A stretch of DNA of 64,000 nucleotides, taken from assembly GCF_002205795.1 (NCBI RefSeq), contig NZ_NIUY01000003.1, positions 1 through 64,000 of the forward strand, written 5' to 3'. The notes under the pieces were generated by a model. It worked only from the letters and a program-made list of their open reading frames with translations, searched no databases and was not told the origin of the DNA. The first letter of the stretch is position 1; every line of letters starts with the position of its first letter. Below, in pieces: positions 27,667 through 35,411 of the stretch. Origin of the DNA: Chryseobacterium sp. VAUSW3 (GTDB lineage: Bacteria; Bacteroidota; Bacteroidia; Flavobacteriales; Weeksellaceae). Both the position numbers and the translations under genes were made by a program.

Positions 27667-30279
27667 TTACGAAATCCTGGGTTTAATAAGTTTAGCAACC
27701 GTTGCAGTCCAACCTGTTTGGTGTGATGCGCCGATTCCCATTCCGGTATCTCCGTTAAAATATTCATTAAACATAATGTAATTTTTGAAATGTTCATCAT
27801 GGTTCAGTAAATAATTTCCGCCATTAAAAGCACGTTCTCCGCTTTCATTTTTACGGAAAATAGAGCATAAACGCTGGCTGAGATTATCAGACACAAACTC
27901 CAGATTCCTCATTTCTCCGCTGTTCGCAGGAAATTCAATCTGTAAACTTTCGCCATAGTAATAATGAAATCTCTGCAGACTCTCAACAATCAGAAAGTTG
28001 ATAGGGAACCAAATGGGGCCACGCCAGTTGCTGTTGCCGCCAAACATGCGGCTGTCGCTTTCTGCAGGTGTATATTTTACGGTAAAATTTTGCCCATCAA
28101 CAGTAAATCTAAACGGTTCTTCTTCATAAATTTTCGACATCGATCTGATTCCGTAATCGGATAAAAATTCTTTTTCATCAACCATTCTCGCCAGCACTCT
28201 TGTGAGTCTGGTTTTTCTGAGGATGCTCATCAGATGCTTGCCGCCTTTGCCTTCCACTTCCCAGTGAGAAACTAGATTGGCAAGTTCCGGTTTGTTTTTA
28301 AGAATCCAGTCCATTCTTTTTGTGAAATTCGGAAGTTTTTCCAAAGTATCATGTTCGATGACTTCAACAGCAAACATTGGAATTAGCCCCACAATACTCC
28401 TTAATTTCAGGGAGATGGAATCACCGTCATTTAACTGTAAAACATCGTAGAAAAAGCCATCTTCTTCGTTCCAGAGACCGCCTTTGGCTCCACCGATATT
28501 CTCCATCGCTTCTGCAATGTATAGATAGTGTTCAAAAAATTTGATGGCCATATCCTCGTATACCGGGTTATAAAGTGCCAATTCCATGGAAATCCGCATC
28601 ATATTGAGCGCAAACATCGCCATCCAGCTGGTGCCGTCGGCCTGCTCCAGATGATCTCCGTTTTTAAACTGCATATTTCGGTCGAATGCACCAATGTTAT
28701 CAAGCCCGAGGAAGCCTCCACCAAATACATTGTTTCCCTTTTTGTCTTTCCTGTTTACCCACCACGTAAAATTAAGCAGGAGTTTCTGGAAAACACTCTC
28801 AAGAAACGGAATATCGGGTTTGCCATTCATTTTTTCATCAATCTTATAAACCCTGAAGGTAGACCAGGCATGAACCGGTGGGTTGACGTCGCTGAAATCC
28901 CATTCATACGCCGGAAGTTGCCCGTTCGGGTGGATATACCATTCTTTCGTGAGAAGTGTCAGCTGGTATTTGGCAAACTCCGGGTCGAGTAACGCAAACG
29001 GAACGCAGTGAAAAGCCAAATCCCAAGTTGCAAACCAGGGATATTCCCACTTATCAGGCATGGAAATGATGTCTTTGTTCTGCATGTGCTTCCATTCTTT
29101 ATTGCGGACATAATGATCGAAATTTCTTGGAGCTTCATATTTTGGATCACCTTTCAGCCATTTCGCAACGTTGTAATAATAGAACTGTTTATTCCATAAA
29201 AGTCCGGCAAAAGCCTGCCGCTGAATGTTTTTTTCGTCTCCATCAGAAATGTCACACTGCAGTTCAGCATAAAATTCTTCGGCTTCCTGTCTTCTAAGAC
29301 TAAAAATTTCGTCGAAATCAAAGAAGGCGTTCTCCATGTCATGTGGGCTCAGCCTGAAATCGAAAGTCTTACTTTCGCCGGCCTCAAGTTCTGTAGTGAT
29401 ATAGAAGCTTGCTTTTGTACCTGTTTGATCTGGATTTAAGGTGTTTTCTGTCTGATGAACTATAAAATCATTAATTCCGTCTTTAAAAAATTTATGATCG
29501 GAAGGATGAGCATTTATTTTTGCCGGATTCGTTTCATTATTACAGAACAATGATTCAGTATCTGAATTTCTTGAATAAAACTTTTTCTGAGGGATTGAAT
29601 CGTGGCAAATGTCGATAGTTCCTTTTGACGAAGATTTTAGTGATGGTTCATAAGTTCCGTATCCCCAACTCCAGTTATTCCTGTACCACAACGTTGGAAG
29701 AATGACGAGCGGTGCTTTATTCCTGCTTCTGTTTACGGCTGTTACACGTATGGCAAAATCATCATGAGCGATTTTTGCATATTCGATAAAGAGATCAAAA
29801 TAATTATTATCGTCGAAAATTCCGGTATCAACCAGTTCATATTCGGGTTCTGTTTTGGAGCGTCTGGCGTTCTCTGCAATCAGTTCTTCGTAAGGAAAGC
29901 GCTGGATCGGGTATTTGTACACCATCTTCATGTAAGAATGTGTAGGTGTATTGTCGAGATAGTAAAATATTTCTTTTATGTCTTCGCCGTGGTTTCCTTC
30001 GTAGTTACTTAAACCGAAAAATCTTTCTTTGATCATTTTATCTTTTCGGTTCCAGAAAGAAAATGCGAAGCAAAGCAATTGCTTGTCATCACAAATCCCA
30101 GCAATACCATCCTCATTCCAGCGATAAGCCCTGCTGATGGCATCATTATAAGTGGTGTGTCCCCACGCATTTCCGTTGTGGCTGTAATCTTCACGAACCG
30201 TTCCCCATTGTCTGTTGCTCACATAAGGCCCCCATTTTTTCCATTGGTCGTCGAGCATTCTTTGTCTTTCAGCTGTCAT
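27667..30279 (-). CDS. GH63/MGH1-like glucosidase
   Basis: The protein has 870 residues and no signal peptide, so it is probably cytoplasmic. The N-terminal half is a beta-sandwich (ERQRMLDDQWKKWGPYVSNR, NDAISRAYRWNEDGIAGICD). The C-terminal half is an (alpha/alpha)6 barrel with EWDFSDVNPPVHAW, GLWNEEDGFFYDVL, FGGNSNWRGPIWFPINFL and HQTGWTATVAKLI. This matches the family annotated as glucosidase or mannosylglycerate hydrolase-like GH63. The exact sugar cannot be read from the sequence, and no sugar transport or regulatory gene is adjacent. Confidence 0.82.
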   Translation of the reverse strand: MTAERQRMLDDQWKKWGPYVSNRQWGTVREDYSHNGNAWGHTTYNDAISRAYRWNEDGIAGICDDKQLLCFAFSFWNRKDKMIKERFFGLSNYEGNHGEDIKEIFYYLDNTPTHSYMKMVYKYPIQRFPYEELIAENARRSKTEPEYELVDTGIFDDNNYFDLFIEYAKIAHDDFAIRVTAVNRSRNKAPLVILPTLWYRNNWSWGYGTYEPSLKSSSKGTIDICHDSIPQKKFYSRNSDTESLFCNNETNPAKINAHPSDHKFFKDGINDFIVHQTENTLNPDQTGTKASFYITTELEAGESKTFDFRLSPHDMENAFFDFDEIFSLRRQEAEEFYAELQCDISDGDEKNIQRQAFAGLLWNKQFYYYNVAKWLKGDPKYEAPRNFDHYVRNKEWKHMQNKDIISMPDKWEYPWFATWDLAFHCVPFALLDPEFAKYQLTLLTKEWYIHPNGQLPAYEWDFSDVNPPVHAWSTFRVYKIDEKMNGKPDIPFLESVFQKLLLNFTWWVNRKDKKGNNVFGGGFLGLDNIGAFDRNMQFKNGDHLEQADGTSWMAMFALNMMRISMELALYNPVYEDMAIKFFEHYLYIAEAMENIGGAKGGLWNEEDGFFYDVLQLNDGDSISLKLRSIVGLIPMFAVEVIEHDTLEKLPNFTKRMDWILKNKPELANLVSHWEVEGKGGKHLMSILRKTRLTRVLARMVDEKEFLSDYGIRSMSKIYEEEPFRFTVDGQNFTVKYTPAESDSRMFGGNSNWRGPIWFPINFLIVESLQRFHYYYGESLQIEFPANSGEMRNLEFVSDNLSQRLCSIFRKNESGERAFNGGNYLLNHDEHFKNYIMFNEYFNGDTGMGIGASHQTGWTATVAKLIKPRIS

Positions 30280-30352
30280 AATTCAAATTTCAGGTGCGAA
30301 ATTATGAAATAAAAATCTTTTCGGTTTTTAGGGATATTTTAGAAAAAATAAC

Positions 30353-30360
30353 TACTTTTG
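30353..30360 (+). promoter_or_regulatory. -7 box for the metX riboswitch transcript
   Basis: TACTTTTG is an exact TAnnTTTG match, placed so that the RNA would start near 30367, just before the riboswitch. No convincing TTG box is found 19-21 bases upstream. Confidence 0.45.
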
Positions 30361-30391
30361 CAACAGATTTTGTTCATTTACATATTGAAAA

Positions 30392-30494
30392 TGTTATCAA
30401 GAAAGGTGGAGAGACTAGACTCAGAGAAACCTTGGCAACCCTTCGGAAACGGAGAAGGTGCTACATTCTATTCGCTTAGGCGATGCAGATAACA
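30392..30494 (+). promoter_or_regulatory. SAM riboswitch (S-box, SAM-I type)
   Basis: The closing P1 stem TGTTATC (30392-30398) pairs with GATAACA (30488-30494). Inside are the conserved S-box segments: AAGAAAGGTGGAGAGACT, GAAACCTTGGCAACC, and GGAGAAGGTGCTACATTCTA. It binds S-adenosylmethionine and lies directly upstream of metX, so it should lower methionine-pathway expression when SAM is abundant. No classic terminator with a long GC stem follows, so control may act on translation. Confidence 0.92.
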
Positions 30495-30504
30495 CAAATT
30501 TTTT

Positions 30505-30551
30505 TACCATTCTTCGGTAGCATTTTCAATTTTTAATTTTTTTAAAAATTG
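30505..30551 (+). promoter_or_regulatory. Expression-platform candidate between riboswitch and metX start
   Basis: A small hairpin TACC/GGTA (30505-30508 with 30516-30519) is followed by CATTTTCAAT (30521-30530). That segment is perfectly complementary to ATTGAAAATG at the foot of the riboswitch (30384-30393). The overlapping CAATTTTT (30527-30534) can instead pair with AAAAATTG (30544-30551), which contains the TTG start codon. Confidence 0.4.
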
Positions 30552-31499
30552 GAAAACCAGCTAAACTTTATCACTCTTTATCAGTTTAAATTACATTCAG
30601 GAAAAATTCTTGATATTAGTTTGTCGTATCAAATTTTCGGGCCTGAATTATTTTCTGCGCCGGTAATTCTCGTGAATCATGCGCTAACAGGAAATTCTAA
30701 CGTTTCAGGTGAAAAAGGATGGTGGAAGGATCTTATTGGTAAAGAAAAAATTATAGATACCGACCGATTTACCGTTCTGTGTTTTAATATTCCCGGAAAT
30801 GGTTATGACGGAAATATTATAAAAAATTATCAGGATTTTATCACATCAGATGTCGCCAAAATTTTTCTTGAATGTTTAAAGTATTTAAAAATTGAAAAAC
30901 TTCACACCATCATCGGAGGTTCACTGGGGGGCGGCATCGGTTGGGAAATGCTGGCAGTAAACCCCGGACTTACCGAAAACTTCATTCCTGTTGCCTGCGA
31001 TTTTCGAACTTCAGACTGGCTTTATTCGCAATGTTTGGTGCAGAAATTTCTTTTGGAGCAGCAAGAAGAACCATTGCAAAAAGCACGTGCTCACGCGATG
31101 CTTTGTTACCGCACGCCAGAATCACTCAATTCCCGTTTCAAAAATGAATGTGTCATTGATAAGGAACTCCGAAAATCCGAAGACTGGCTTAATTTTCATG
31201 GAAAAAAACTGGCCGAAAGATTTAGTTTACAGGCATATAAACTGATGAATCAGTTATTGATGAGTATCCGGGCTGATCGAGACCAGCTGCATCTTATTTC
31301 TGCAGATATCCATCTTGTGGCGGTAGATTCAGACTTGTTTTTCCCCGCACGAGAAATGAAGGAAGCTTATCAGTTTTTAATTTCAAAAAGGCCAAATGTC
31401 TTTTATCACGGGATAAATTCCATTCACGGTCATGACGCGTTCCTTATGGAATATGAACAACTTACAAACATTTTAAAAAAAGTATTTAATGAAAAATAA
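30549..31499 (+). CDS. metX: Homoserine O-acetyltransferase-like alpha/beta hydrolase
   Basis: MetX acetylates homoserine as the first committed step to methionine. The 316-residue protein has the nucleophile elbow GGSLGGG (catalytic Ser), HALTGNSNVSG near the oxyanion region, ACDFRTSDWLYSQ, the catalytic Asp in VDSDLFFP and the His in HGHDAFLMEY. It is shorter than typical MetX (about 350-380). The start is TTG at 30549, the only start that leaves the N-terminal strand whole. It overlaps the next gene by 11 bases and is under the SAM riboswitch. Confidence 0.87.
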   Translation: MENQLNFITLYQFKLHSGKILDISLSYQIFGPELFSAPVILVNHALTGNSNVSGEKGWWKDLIGKEKIIDTDRFTVLCFNIPGNGYDGNIIKNYQDFITSDVAKIFLECLKYLKIEKLHTIIGGSLGGGIGWEMLAVNPGLTENFIPVACDFRTSDWLYSQCLVQKFLLEQQEEPLQKARAHAMLCYRTPESLNSRFKNECVIDKELRKSEDWLNFHGKKLAERFSLQAYKLMNQLLMSIRADRDQLHLISADIHLVAVDSDLFFPAREMKEAYQFLISKRPNVFYHGINSIHGHDAFLMEYEQLTNILKKVFNEK

Positions 31500-33027
31500 A
31501 ACAGAGGTAAAACTCATTAAAAATAGAGCCATCATTAAGTTTGAAGGCAAAAATTTTCTGGGAGAAATCGGAATTGACGGAAGAATCTTTAAAGCCCTTA
31601 CCTATGCCAGAATAAGTGTAGGCGTTATCTCGCAACAGGCGATCGAAAATGGGATTTCAGTCCTGGTGAGCGAGGCAGATGCAGAAAAAGCAGTAAACTG
31701 TTTGATTAATGAGTTTGAGCAGGAAAGAAAATCCGGAAAAGTGAGCCTTATTTACAGCATAAGTAATGTCTCGGTCATTGGTTTTGTTTCTAAAGATTTC
31801 AATAAAATAATGTCTGAACTTGGTCGTAACAATATCTTTCCGTTGATTCTTAATCAGGTGGCCGCAGAAAACAGAGTCAATATTGTAGTGACTTCTTCTC
31901 AGGACGAAAAAGCGAAGAATATCATTGAAGCTGAAATCTTTGCGAGACCAAAAACTGTTCACCTCGCAATCATTGGACACGGAAATGTTGGAAGTACTTT
32001 GATAGACCAGGTTTTAGAAAGTTCTGAAGAAATCCGGAACAGAAAAAAAATCGATTTGAAGATTGTTGCCGTTGCCAATTCCAAAAAAATTGCGCTTAAC
32101 CGTTCAGGATTCAGCGAAAACTGGAACGAAGAAATTCTGGTGGCAGAACGGCCGTCAAAAGTAGAAGAACTTATTGCTTTTTCTCAGCAGAATCAGCTGG
32201 AAAATCTTATTGTGGTGGATAATACCGCAAGTAAAGAGTTCGTAAAAAATTATCCGGTTCTTGCAGAAAACGGATTCGATTTGGTGTCATCCAACAAAAT
32301 CTTCAATACACTACCCATTTCCGAGTACCGGAATTTCCGTCATATTCTTAACAAGAAAAACAAAAAATACCTTTACGAAACCAATGTAGGCGCAGGATTG
32401 CCGCTCATTGATACGATTAAGCTGCTGCATTTGTCCGGAGAGAACATTACCCGCATCAAAGGCGTTTTTTCAGGATCGCTGAGCTATATTTTCAACAATT
32501 TTTCCGTGCGCGACGAGAAGTTTTCAACAATTCTGAAAGAAGCGGTGGAAAAGGGATTTACTGAGCCGGATCCACGCGAAGATTTATCCGGAAGTGATGT
32601 TGCCAGAAAACTGCTTATTCTTGCGCGCGAACTGGATTTAATCAACGAATTCGGTGATATTAAAATTGAAAATCTGGTTCCGGAAAATTTTAGAAATCTC
32701 ACTAAAGATGATTTTATAGCGCGTTTAAGTGAGCTTGATGAAGTTTTTGATGAGGTGAAAAATTCGCAGCAGAAAAACCATGTGCTGAGATTTACCGGCG
32801 ATCTGCACGGTGATTTACAACAGGAAAAAGGTGAGCTGGACGTAAAACTGATTTCAGTTCCTGCAGATTCTGCTTTGGGTCAGCTCAAAGGTTCAGATTC
32901 AATATTTGAAATCTATACCGAAAGTTACGGCGAAAATCCAATAGTCATCATGGGCGCAGGAGCAGGCGCGAAAGTCACTGCACGAGGCGTTTTCGGTGAT
33001 ATTTTAAGACTTTCGGAAAATAAATAA
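31489..33027 (+). CDS. Homoserine dehydrogenase with N-terminal ACT regulatory region, no kinase domain
   Basis: It reduces aspartate semialdehyde to homoserine. Residues about 1-155 look like the paired ACT domains of ThrA (VGVISQQAIENGISVLVSEADAEKAV, SNVSVIGFVSKDFNKIMSEL). Residues about 157-512 are homoserine dehydrogenase (IIGHGNVGSTL nucleotide site, ETNVGAGLPLIDT, IKGVFSGSLSYIFNNF, GFTEPDPREDLSGSDVARK). The ThrA aspartokinase catalytic domain is absent. It overlaps metX by 11 bases and is placed to supply homoserine directly to it. Confidence 0.88.
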   Translation: MKNKTEVKLIKNRAIIKFEGKNFLGEIGIDGRIFKALTYARISVGVISQQAIENGISVLVSEADAEKAVNCLINEFEQERKSGKVSLIYSISNVSVIGFVSKDFNKIMSELGRNNIFPLILNQVAAENRVNIVVTSSQDEKAKNIIEAEIFARPKTVHLAIIGHGNVGSTLIDQVLESSEEIRNRKKIDLKIVAVANSKKIALNRSGFSENWNEEILVAERPSKVEELIAFSQQNQLENLIVVDNTASKEFVKNYPVLAENGFDLVSSNKIFNTLPISEYRNFRHILNKKNKKYLYETNVGAGLPLIDTIKLLHLSGENITRIKGVFSGSLSYIFNNFSVRDEKFSTILKEAVEKGFTEPDPREDLSGSDVARKLLILARELDLINEFGDIKIENLVPENFRNLTKDDFIARLSELDEVFDEVKNSQQKNHVLRFTGDLHGDLQQEKGELDVKLISVPADSALGQLKGSDSIFEIYTESYGENPIVIMGAGAGAKVTARGVFGDILRLSENK

Positions 33028-33049
33028 TATTTAATTCAACCACAATCAT

Positions 33050-34213
33050 ATGTCAGATAATTTTGAAACCAACGCCATCCGCATTCAGGCACAGCGTTCT
33101 CACTTTGACGAACATTCTACACCTTTGTATCTCACTTCAAGTTTCGTATTTGAGGATGCTGAAGATATGCGAGCAAGCTTCGCCGAAGAAAAATCCAAAA
33201 ATTTATACAGCCGTTTTTCTAATCCCAATGTCAACGAGTTTACCGAAAAAATGGTGAGTCTCGAAGGTGCTGAAGCGGGATATGCATTTGGTACAGGCAT
33301 GGCAGCAATTTATTCCACTTTTGCTGCACTGCTGAGTTCGGGCGACCATATCGTTAGCTGCCAATCGGTTTTTGGTTCTACACATACTTTATTTACAAAA
33401 TATTTTCCGAAATGGAACATCAATACAACCTACTTCAAAGCCGAAGATGCAGCAAATGTTGAACAGCTTATTCAGCCAAACACAAAGATTTTATACCTCG
33501 AAACACCTACAAATCCGGCGATCGAAGTTCTCGATCTAGAATTTTTCGGAAAAATTGCCGAAAAACACAATCTTATTTTTGTGGTAGATAACTGTTTTGC
33601 CACTCCTTATCTGCAGCAGCCGATAAAATTTGGTGCCCATCTGGTGGTTCATTCGGCGACAAAACTGATTGACGGGCAGGGCAGGGTTTTAGGAGGCGTT
33701 ACAGTTGGGAAAGGAGATCTCATCAGAGAAATTTATCTTTTCGCCAGAAATACAGGACCTGCCATGTCTCCTTTCAACGCGTGGGTTTTAAGTAAAAGCC
33801 TTGAAACGCTTGCGGTACGGGTTGAAAAACATTGCGAAAATGCTTTGAAAGTTGCTGAGTTTCTTGAAAATCACCCAAAAGTTGAATTCGTAAAAAATCC
33901 CTTCCTGAAATCCCATCCCAACTACGAAACTGCCATAAAACAGATGAAAATGGGCGGTAACATCGTCGCTTTTGAAGTAAAAGGCGGCATCGAAGGCGGC
34001 AGAAATTTTCTTAACCGCATTAAGATGTGTTCCTTGTCTGCAAATCTTGGTGACACCAGAACAATTGTTACGCATCCCGCTTCCACAACGCATTCTAAAC
34101 TTTCGGAGGAAGAAAGAAACGAGGTGGGAATTACTGCCGGTTTGGTGAGGTGTTCGGTTGGTTTGGAGCATGTCGATGACATTATCAATGATTTGAAACA
34201 GGCATTGGATTAA
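33050..34213 (+). CDS. metZ: O-acyl-homoserine sulfhydrylase (MetZ-like, PLP-dependent)
   Basis: This Cys/Met-metabolism PLP enzyme of 387 residues has YSRFSNPNVNEF, FGTGMAAI, LETPTNPAIEV, VVDNCFATPYLQQP and the PLP lysine in HSATKLIDGQGRVLGG. The DGQGR segment is typical of MetZ, O-succinylhomoserine sulfhydrylase. With a MetX acetyltransferase upstream, O-acetylhomoserine is the more likely natural substrate here; the product is homocysteine. Cystathionine gamma-synthase is the main alternative. Confidence 0.87.
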   Translation: MSDNFETNAIRIQAQRSHFDEHSTPLYLTSSFVFEDAEDMRASFAEEKSKNLYSRFSNPNVNEFTEKMVSLEGAEAGYAFGTGMAAIYSTFAALLSSGDHIVSCQSVFGSTHTLFTKYFPKWNINTTYFKAEDAANVEQLIQPNTKILYLETPTNPAIEVLDLEFFGKIAEKHNLIFVVDNCFATPYLQQPIKFGAHLVVHSATKLIDGQGRVLGGVTVGKGDLIREIYLFARNTGPAMSPFNAWVLSKSLETLAVRVEKHCENALKVAEFLENHPKVEFVKNPFLKSHPNYETAIKQMKMGGNIVAFEVKGGIEGGRNFLNRIKMCSLSANLGDTRTIVTHPASTTHSKLSEEERNEVGITAGLVRCSVGLEHVDDIINDLKQALD

Positions 34214-34217
34214 TGTT

Positions 34218-34340
34218 TTTGGGCAACTTAATCCGCCTTCCGCTCCCAAACATAATGAAGTAGCCAATCTTTTATTCGTCATTCCTCCTCACAAAAGGAT
34301 TTCCGCTCAAGACGGGCTGCGGGGAAAGTTTTTAAATAAA
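34218..34340. repeat. Possible remnant of a dispersed intergenic repeat
   Basis: This stretch between metZ and metH is richer in G and C than its flanks. It contains CTTCCGCT and later AAAAGGATTTCCGCTC followed by GACGGGCTGCGGGG. Such phrases resemble the small dispersed elements found between flavobacterial genes. There is no ORF. I cannot show other copies, since only one is in the window. Confidence 0.35.
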
Positions 34341-34360
34341 AATTCAGAGAAATCAAAAAA

Positions 34361-35371
34361 ATGAAAAATTCAGATAAATTATATAAAGCTTTAAGCGAAA
34401 GAATACTTGTCCTCGACGGGGCGATGGGGACGATGCTTCAGCGCTACAAATTCAGCGAAGAAGATTACCGGGGCGAAAGATTTACAAATTGGGAATATCC
34501 ATTAAAGGGAAATAACGATTTGCTGTCTTTAACCCAGCCACAGGCGATTGAGGAAGTTCACCGAAAATATCTCGAAGCTGGCGCCGATATCATAGAAACC
34601 AATACTTTTTCAGGAACCACCATTGCCATGGCCGATTATCATATGGAAGATTTGGTTTACGAGCTTAATTTTCAATCTGCTAAAATAGCCAGAAAAGTCT
34701 GTGATGAATTTTCTACAGCAAATCCTGAAAAGCCACGTTTTGTTGCAGGATCAATCGGTCCAACTAACAAAACTGCCAGTCTAAGCCCAGAGGTTAATGA
34801 TCCTGGTTTTCGCGCCATTACTTTTGAAGAGTTACGGGTTGCGTACAGGCAACAAGCTGAGGCGCTTTTGGATGGTGGAGCAGATATTCTTCTGGTAGAA
34901 ACTATTTTCGATACATTAAATGCTAAAGCCGCCCTTTTTGCAATCGATGAAATTCAGGAAGAACGCAAAATTGAGATTCCTATCATGGTTTCGGGTACAA
35001 TTACCGATGCATCCGGCCGAACCTTGAGCGGACAAACCGCAGAGGCATTCCTGATTTCTGTTTCGCACCTTAATTTATTGAGTGTAGGATTCAACTGTGC
35101 GTTAGGTGCGCAACAGCTTACGCCTTATCTGGAGACGCTTGCAAACAATTCAGATTACTATATTTCTGCTTATCCGAATGCGGGCCTTCCTAATGCCTTC
35201 GGGCAGTACGACGAATCCCCCGAATTTATGGCATCCCAAATCCGTGAATATGCAGAAAAAGGACTTGTGAATATCATCGGTGGTTGTTGTGGAACCACGC
35301 CGCCTCACATCAAAGCAATCGCTGAGTTGGTGAAAAGTTATGAACCCCGGAGAATTAATGTTTTGAGATAA
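34361..35371 (+). CDS. metH: Methionine synthase, homocysteine-binding subunit (split MetH, part 1)
   Basis: The 336-residue protein is the homocysteine S-methyltransferase domain of Met[45 protein letters not shown], and the zinc ligands in VGFNCALG and [10 protein letters not shown]. In E. coli the same domain is residues 1-350 of a single chain. Here it ends with its own stop, and the remaining domains begin in a separate gene 40 bases downstream. This is a clean split at the domain border, not a frameshift. Confidence 0.93.
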   Translation: MKNSDKLYKALSERILVLDGAMGTMLQRYKFSEEDYRGERFTNWEYPLKGNNDLLSLTQPQAIEEVHRKYLEAGADIIETNTFSGTTIAMADYHMEDLVYELNFQSAKIARKVCDEFSTANPEKPRFVAGSIGPTNKTASLSPEVNDPGFRAITFEELRVAYRQQAEALLDGGADILLVETIFDTLNAKAALFAIDEIQEERKIEIPIMVSGTITDASGRTLSGQTAEAFLISVSHLNLLSVGFNCALGAQQLTPYLETLANNSDYYISAYPNAGLPNAFGQYDESPEFMASQIREYAEKGLVNIIGGCCGTTPPHIKAIAELVKSYEPRRINVLR

Positions 35372-35411
35372 AAGTTTCCAAATCTTATTTTTTAATTTTC
35401 AAATTCAATTT

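Noticed and set aside
30294-30479. 61-codon frame over the metX leader
   Set aside because: It covers the SAM aptamer, whose conserved bases explain the sequence; the encoded peptide looks like nothing known.
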